Positions 59,656-64,000 of a stretch of 64,000 bases of DNA are shown here, in pieces. The stretch's first letter is position 1. Each line of letters begins with the position of its first letter. The position numbers and the translations under genes are program-made. This DNA is from Bryobacteraceae bacterium (lineage in GTDB: Bacteria; Acidobacteriota; Terriglobia; Bryobacterales; Bryobacteraceae): positions 62,001 through 126,000 of the forward strand of contig JAIEPW010000015.1 of NCBI GenBank assembly GCA_019748195.1. The letters run 5' to 3'. The notes beneath the pieces are model-generated. The model was not told the origin of the DNA, ran no database searches, and worked only from the letters and a program-made list of their open reading frames with translations.

Positions 59656-60822
59656 CTACACCAGCTTGGCGAGCCAAAGCACGAAGTACAGCACCAGGAA
59701 CAACACCAGCACCGCTCCCGCCGCCACCACCATCAGTCCGGTTTGAGTCTGCAGCGAAGAGGGCAGCACCCGGACCCAGCCCGGCATTCCCTCCGTGGAA
59801 ACGGCGGGCGCGGGGCGTGGAGGGGGCGCGGCCTGAGGGCGCGCGGCGGGTGTCTTCCCGGCCGGCGCGGATGGGGCGGCTTGCGCCGGGGACGCGGCTT
59901 TCGGCGCCGCCGCGGGCGGCGGACCCTGCTTCAAGGGCGGAGCCACCGGCTGCTGCGTCTGCGCCGGAGCCGGTGTCGCGTTCTCCGACGACCACTTCGG
60001 CGCGGGCATCGCCGGGTCCAGAAGGTGCTGCAGCGCCACCACCACTTCCGTCATGCTCTGCGGCCGCTGCGCCGTCTGCTTCGCCGTGCACCGGGTGATG
60101 AGGTCGAACACCGGCGGCGGCGCGTTCAGCGCCTTCACCGGCTCCAGGTTCAGCGGCTCATACAGAATCGCGTTGAAAATCCGCTCCACCGTCTCGCCGG
60201 CGATCGGCTTCACGCCGGTCAGCAGTTCATACAGCACCACTCCGAACGCATATACATCCACCAGCGGCGTGATCTGCTGTCCCAGCACCTGTTCCGGCGC
60301 CATGTAATACGGGGTTCCCAGCGTGAACCCCGCGCGCGTCAGCGACATCCCCTCGCTCTTGGCGATGCCGAAATCCATCAGCTTCACCTTGCCGGCGGCA
60401 TCGATATGGATGTTTTCCGGCTTGATGTCGCGATGGATGATTTTGCGGGCGTGAATGTATTCGAGCGCCTTGGCCACCTGCAGGGAAGCCTGCAGCTTGG
60501 CGGTCAGGTCGCCGGTGCGGGAGGCCTTGATGGCGGCGCGCAGACTCTCTCCGCGCAGGAACTCCATGACGATGAACGGCCGGCCGCTTTCCTCGCCGAA
60601 ATCGTAAACATTGATGATATTGTCGTGCTGGATATTGGACGCCATGCGCGCTTCCAGCAGGAAACGCGCCTTTGCTTCCTGATCGGTGACGCCCGCTTCG
60701 GTGAGAATCTTGAGCGCGACGGTGCGGCCGAGAACCGTATCCTTGGCGCGGTAGACATGGGACATGCCCCCGCCGAGGAACTCGAGCAATTCGTACTTAC
60801 CGATTCTGGCTGGAAGGTCCAT
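59656..60822 (-). CDS. Serine/threonine protein kinase, C-terminally membrane-anchored
   Basis: A 388-residue Hanks-type kinase: glycine loop LGGGMSHVYRA, VALKIL (ATP Lys), HRDIKPEN catalytic loop, MDFGIAK (DFG) and GTPYYMAPEQ. A Pro/Ala-rich linker of about 80 residues leads to one membrane helix at the very end (LMVVAAGAVLVLFLVLYFVL), with almost nothing outside. AAGGGG precedes the ATG. It lies 18 bases downstream of the TssM gene, which suggests PpkA-like control of secretion. Confidence 0.92.
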   Translation of the reverse strand: MDLPARIGKYELLEFLGGGMSHVYRAKDTVLGRTVALKILTEAGVTDQEAKARFLLEARMASNIQHDNIINVYDFGEESGRPFIVMEFLRGESLRAAIKASRTGDLTAKLQASLQVAKALEYIHARKIIHRDIKPENIHIDAAGKVKLMDFGIAKSEGMSLTRAGFTLGTPYYMAPEQVLGQQITPLVDVYAFGVVLYELLTGVKPIAGETVERIFNAILYEPLNLEPVKALNAPPPVFDLITRCTAKQTAQRPQSMTEVVVALQHLLDPAMPAPKWSSENATPAPAQTQQPVAPPLKQGPPPAAAPKAASPAQAAPSAPAGKTPAARPQAAPPPRPAPAVSTEGMPGWVRVLPSSLQTQTGLMVVAAGAVLVLFLVLYFVLWLAKLV

Positions 60823-60840
60823 GATCCCCTTTAATCAAGC

Positions 60841-63800
60841 TCACCGGGCGACATTCGGAACACACTTCAGTGTAGACAAAAACTCCTTGCTGAACACGAC
60901 GGGAGCCCCGCCGGCGTCGATGGTAAACACGTAAATCAGGGGCTTGCCCGCCACCATGGTGACTTGCCGCCCGGAGCGCGAGATCCACTCAAACGTGTTC
61001 GGACCGAGCGACCGGTCCGCCTCGGCGAAGAAACGGAATACGCTCCACGGGCCGTCGAACGTCTGCGGCTCCAGCGAGCCGCCGCCCACCGGCTTCAGGA
61101 TCAGCTTGAACGACGGCGATCCGGGGCCGGGCCACACGTACGCCTTGCTCTGCCCGCCCTTCAGACTGGCGGCCTCGCCGTTGACCCGGACTTCGAACGT
61201 CTCCAGGTTCTCCGCGGCTCTCGGCGACATTGCGTAGCGGAAATTCGGACCTTGGCCCTGCTCGTTGTACAGCGCGCGGGAGAACCGCATCATCTGCGAG
61301 AAGAAAGCGACGAAATTGGGCTGCATTTTGATCAGCGGGTCCGCGTTGGTGGTCTGGCATCCTTCCGGACCGCAATTCAAATGCTTCTTCAAGGCTTCCT
61401 CGTAGAACTTCCACAATCGCGCGTCCTTCGGGCGCAGAATGCTGCCCAGCTCATCGAGGGTCACCTCCTCCTTCGCGTCCGCGCTGAACGGGAACTTGCG
61501 CAGCAGCGGGGAGAACGCATTGCAGAAGCCCGCGCCGGCGGCGTTCAACTGCCCCGCTCCCAGGCCCTTCAGCAAGGCCTCGGCATAGGTGATCGGCTGC
61601 TCCAGCAGATCGCCGACGGTGCGCTCCAGGTGTGCTTCCTGGTCGATGGGGAAGGTGTTGCCCAGCATCTGCTTGGCCTGGCGCGCCGTGGTGGCTTGCT
61701 GCAGCGTGGCGGCCGCGACGTTCGGATCGGGCGGCGTCTGCTGCGATGCCTGATCCACGCCGCTCTGCAGCGCCATCAGGCTGTTGTTGTACGGCGTGTT
61801 TTCGCTCACGATGCACGCCATCTGCTGCTGCGGCGGCACCACTTTCTGCACTACCGCGAAGGCGGGCTGGACCCCCGGCAGGTCGATCGCGGTGTTGGTG
61901 GACGACCACCACATCAGGCACAGCAGCGGCGCCTGGGCCTCCGCCGAGGTCAACATGCTCAGCTTCTTGGCGGCGTCCTGCAGATTCTCATAGCGCTTCA
62001 CGGAACTCTTCTGCAGCACCTGCCGCCAGGTCAGGATGTAGTCCTTGGTGTACAGTTCCCACACGCCTTTTTCGAGGGCAGCCCGATCCGGCGCGGCCCC
62101 GCGCGGCGGACCCATCACCCACTGCTCGCCCGTCAGATCCTTCTTCTTGATCAGATCCTTCAGGAACGCATACCCGTCCTTGGTGTAGGCGTACTCCACC
62201 GGATGCGTGCTGACCACGACGTCGGCCGTGCCGGGGAACTTGGAGTTATATGTGACGCGCGGACCCTTCTTGGCGGCCTCCGAAAGCAGCGCGCGGTAGA
62301 AGGTCTGCACGCCGCCGAAACCCCACAAGTAGTTGCGGGCACGCTCCACGCCGGGCGCGTCGCTCTGATCCGAATACGGATTTCCGTTGGCGAGGTCCGA
62401 GGCGTAGAAGTCGAACTGGAGCTTGGCGAGATCCAGGCGCGCCTTGCCGATCTGCTCTTCCCGGCCCTGCGACCAGCGGTCCAGCAGCCGGCCGCCCAGG
62501 AACTGCGCCAGGCTGGCGTCCGATGTTCGCTTGTATTCCGACGTGGTCAGCAGGTAGGACTTCAGCGTGTCATAGCCATAGCCGAAATCGTCGGCCGGGC
62601 CGGGCGCCGCGGGAACATTGCCGAGGAACGCAAGAAGACCTGCCTGCGTGTTGCCGAACAGCGCCTGGCGGAACTTCTCGTAATAAATCCGCCGGACTTC
62701 CGGATACATGTCGCTGCCGCTGTACAGGCCGAAGCGCATTTTCATCGGCGCGCCGTTTTTCTCGTAGCCCGAAATCTCGGCCAGCGACTGCCGCAGCGTC
62801 TCCAACCGCCGCAAGTCGTCCTCGGAGGGGATCGCCTTGGCGTCGAGCTGCGTCTTGGGCATCGCCTGCGCGGCGTCGATCGCCGTCCGCTCCAGCTTGT
62901 TGTTGTTGTAGTAGGACAAGCCCAGCAGGCCGGAGTACAGGACCGCGAACAGGCTGAGCACGCCCAGCAGCACCCGCTGCCACAGGCTGACCTTGACGCT
63001 GGAGCCGGACGCGCTCATCGCGGCGCGGTCGGAGAACAGAATATCGGCGAAGAAGTGACCCAGGAACAGCCATTGCGGCACCTTGCGGCCGCCGCCCGCC
63101 ATGGCGCCGGAGGCCATCGCCTTGGCGCGCTGCTCCTGTTCCATGCCGACACGGAACATGCGCGTGGCGCCGCCCGCTTCCTGCAGGCTTTGCGACTTCT
63201 GCTGCTCGGCCGCGGCCACCGGCGCCTGATCGCTGATCACCACCGGGCGCACGCCGGAGAAGTAGAAACCGCGCAGAAAAGGGCTGGCGCGCAACTGGCT
63301 GGGACGCCCCACTTCCACCAGGAACGACACCAGGCTTTGCCGCAGCTTGCGGAACTCGCGCGGAAATTCGTACGCGCCGGGAATCTTGTCGGCTTCGGTT
63401 TCGCGCGGCAGGAAGAACAACCGCTTGTCGCAAAGCGAATAGATGATGTTGTTGAAGGCGTCCGAAAGACGGCGCGCTTCCTCCTCGCCGTAGACGCCGC
63501 CCGTCTCCTTGCGCATGGGCAGCGTGACGCCGAACACCTGGCCCGCTTCCTCCATGTTCAGCGTCTTCACGTACTCGGTGAAGAACGGCAGGCGGTCGCA
63601 GCGGGTGAACAGGACGTAGACCGGGAAGCTGATGCCCAGTTGCTGCGACACCTCGCCCAGCCGTTCCTGCAAATAGCGGGAAGCCTTGCCGATCGCCTCG
63701 GCGGCGTCCGGCTTGGTGAAGTTTTCGATATCGAAGCACAGCACCACGCCGCGCGGCGACTGGCCGCCGGAGCCCATGATCGACTTCAACTGGCCGGGCT

Positions 63801-64000
63801 GCAGCTTCTTCAGAAGCGCTTTCCAATTCGCGGGATCGCCCAGCACCTGCCCGCCCGCTTCCACGATTCCCATGCCGCGCGCGAACCAGATGTTGGCGAC
63901 CTTGGTGGGCGCAATCTGGCTGCCCTCGCCGTACACCTGCCCGGCGAGCAGCTCGGGCTCGACGCCGGAAGCCAGCACGCTGGAGGTCTTGGAGGTGCCG
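60841..64000 (-). CDS. tssM: Type VI secretion IcmF/TssM-like protein, 5' truncated by window edge
   Basis: At least 1053 residues are visible; the start lies beyond the right end. The reading frame at the window edge gives TSKTSSVLASG, which looks like the end of a P-loop. Then come VVLCFDIENFTKPDAAEAIG and VYVLFTRCDRLPFF (N-terminal IcmF NTPase-like region), a membrane helix near 62,930 (VLLGVLSLFAVLYSGLLGLS), and a long periplasmic part. TssM spans the inner membrane in the type VI membrane complex. The rest of the locus is not in the window, so a complete system cannot be claimed. Confidence 0.9.
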   Translation of the reverse strand, partial: GTSKTSSVLASGVEPELLAGQVYGEGSQIAPTKVANIWFARGMGIVEAGGQVLGDPANWKALLKKLQPGQLKSIMGSGGQSPRGVVLCFDIENFTKPDAAEAIGKASRYLQERLGEVSQQLGISFPVYVLFTRCDRLPFFTEYVKTLNMEEAGQVFGVTLPMRKETGGVYGEEEARRLSDAFNNIIYSLCDKRLFFLPRETEADKIPGAYEFPREFRKLRQSLVSFLVEVGRPSQLRASPFLRGFYFSGVRPVVISDQAPVAAAEQQKSQSLQEAGGATRMFRVGMEQEQRAKAMASGAMAGGGRKVPQWLFLGHFFADILFSDRAAMSASGSSVKVSLWQRVLLGVLSLFAVLYSGLLGLSYYNNNKLERTAIDAAQAMPKTQLDAKAIPSEDDLRRLETLRQSLAEISGYEKNGAPMKMRFGLYSGSDMYPEVRRIYYEKFRQALFGNTQAGLLAFLGNVPAAPGPADDFGYGYDTLKSYLLTTSEYKRTSDASLAQFLGGRLLDRWSQGREEQIGKARLDLAKLQFDFYASDLANGNPYSDQSDAPGVERARNYLWGFGGVQTFYRALLSEAAKKGPRVTYNSKFPGTADVVVSTHPVEYAYTKDGYAFLKDLIKKKDLTGEQWVMGPPRGAAPDRAALEKGVWELYTKDYILTWRQVLQKSSVKRYENLQDAAKKLSMLTSAEAQAPLLCLMWWSSTNTAIDLPGVQPAFAVVQKVVPPQQQMACIVSENTPYNNSLMALQSGVDQASQQTPPDPNVAAATLQQATTARQAKQMLGNTFPIDQEAHLERTVGDLLEQPITYAEALLKGLGAGQLNAAGAGFCNAFSPLLRKFPFSADAKEEVTLDELGSILRPKDARLWKFYEEALKKHLNCGPEGCQTTNADPLIKMQPNFVAFFSQMMRFSRALYNEQGQGPNFRYAMSPRAAENLETFEVRVNGEAASLKGGQSKAYVWPGPGSPSFKLILKPVGGGSLEPQTFDGPWSVFRFFAEADRSLGPNTFEWISRSGRQVTMVAGKPLIYVFTIDAGGAPVVFSKEFLSTLKCVPNVAR

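Noticed and set aside
60841-64000. Claiming a complete type VI secretion system
   Set aside because: Only TssM and a kinase are in the window; sheath, baseplate and other membrane components are not seen.

Overview
This is a high-GC, densely coded bacterial window of about 60 genes with no rRNA, tRNA, CRISPR array or insertion sequence that I can see. The gene families point to an Acidobacteriota genome of the Bryobacterales/Solibacter type. The evidence is a VWFA-related domain of the acidobacterial kind, TIGR03437-type C-terminal domains, many secreted PQQ-like beta-propeller proteins, S41 peptidases in tandem, and abundant secreted alpha/beta hydrolases. This placement is inferred from protein families; no marker RNA is present.

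Layout. 1-3.9 kb: end of an outer-membrane barrel gene, a thiolase / DHDPS-family / MaoC operon and a methyltransferase. 3.9-7.8 kb: two paralogous EF-hand PQQ-propeller proteins flanking a HEPN-type gene pair, whose second gene is fused to half of a TIGR03437 domain. 7.9-13.1 kb: thioesterase, SDR, DUF4159, acyl-CoA synthetase, RRM protein, peroxiredoxin. 13.1-20.7 kb: large NHL/TIGR03437 protein, VWA protein, S24-like peptidase, HDOD protein, MFS transporter. 20.7-25.7 kb: di-haem peroxidase, DacB-type carboxypeptidase, FmdB zinc ribbon and the third EF-hand PQQ paralogue. 25.7-31.4 kb: a polyvinyl-alcohol-dehydrogenase-like quinohaemoprotein coupled to a tandem hydrolase, then a Fes-like esterase. 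31.4-33.4 kb: ArsR-SRPBCC-DUF1801 operon with a 20-bp palindromic operator, followed by a repeat-rich gap. 33.4-45.6 kb: mostly housekeeping and metabolism (fabI, POTRA-HEAT protein, GDPD, APC permease, CCA transferase, acyl-CoA carboxylase, alkyltransferase-like protein, reductase). 46-54.3 kb: three tandem S41 peptidases, a sodium symporter and an esterase.

The most system-like region is 54.4-59.7 kb. It is a tightly overlapping plus-strand operon: SPFH protein with zinc ribbon, S-adenosylmethionine decarboxylase, two zinc-ribbon DUF4178 proteins (one membrane-anchored), an unrecognised 64-residue protein, DUF350, and a membrane-embedded aminopropyltransferase. The two enzymes would make and use decarboxylated SAM; the remaining members look like a membrane scaffold. 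Such families are known to co-occur, but the product and role are not established to my knowledge. It converges on a Ser/Thr kinase and a TssM/IcmF gene, apparently the edge of a type VI secretion-type locus that continues past the right end.

A recurring feature is a -10-like hexamer only 6-9 bases before the start codon (10304, 19405, 29767, 31472, 33444, and more loosely 35054, 11963, 6377). This suggests many leaderless or nearly leaderless mRNAs. Other genes carry clear GGAGG ribosome sites, so two initiation modes seem to coexist.
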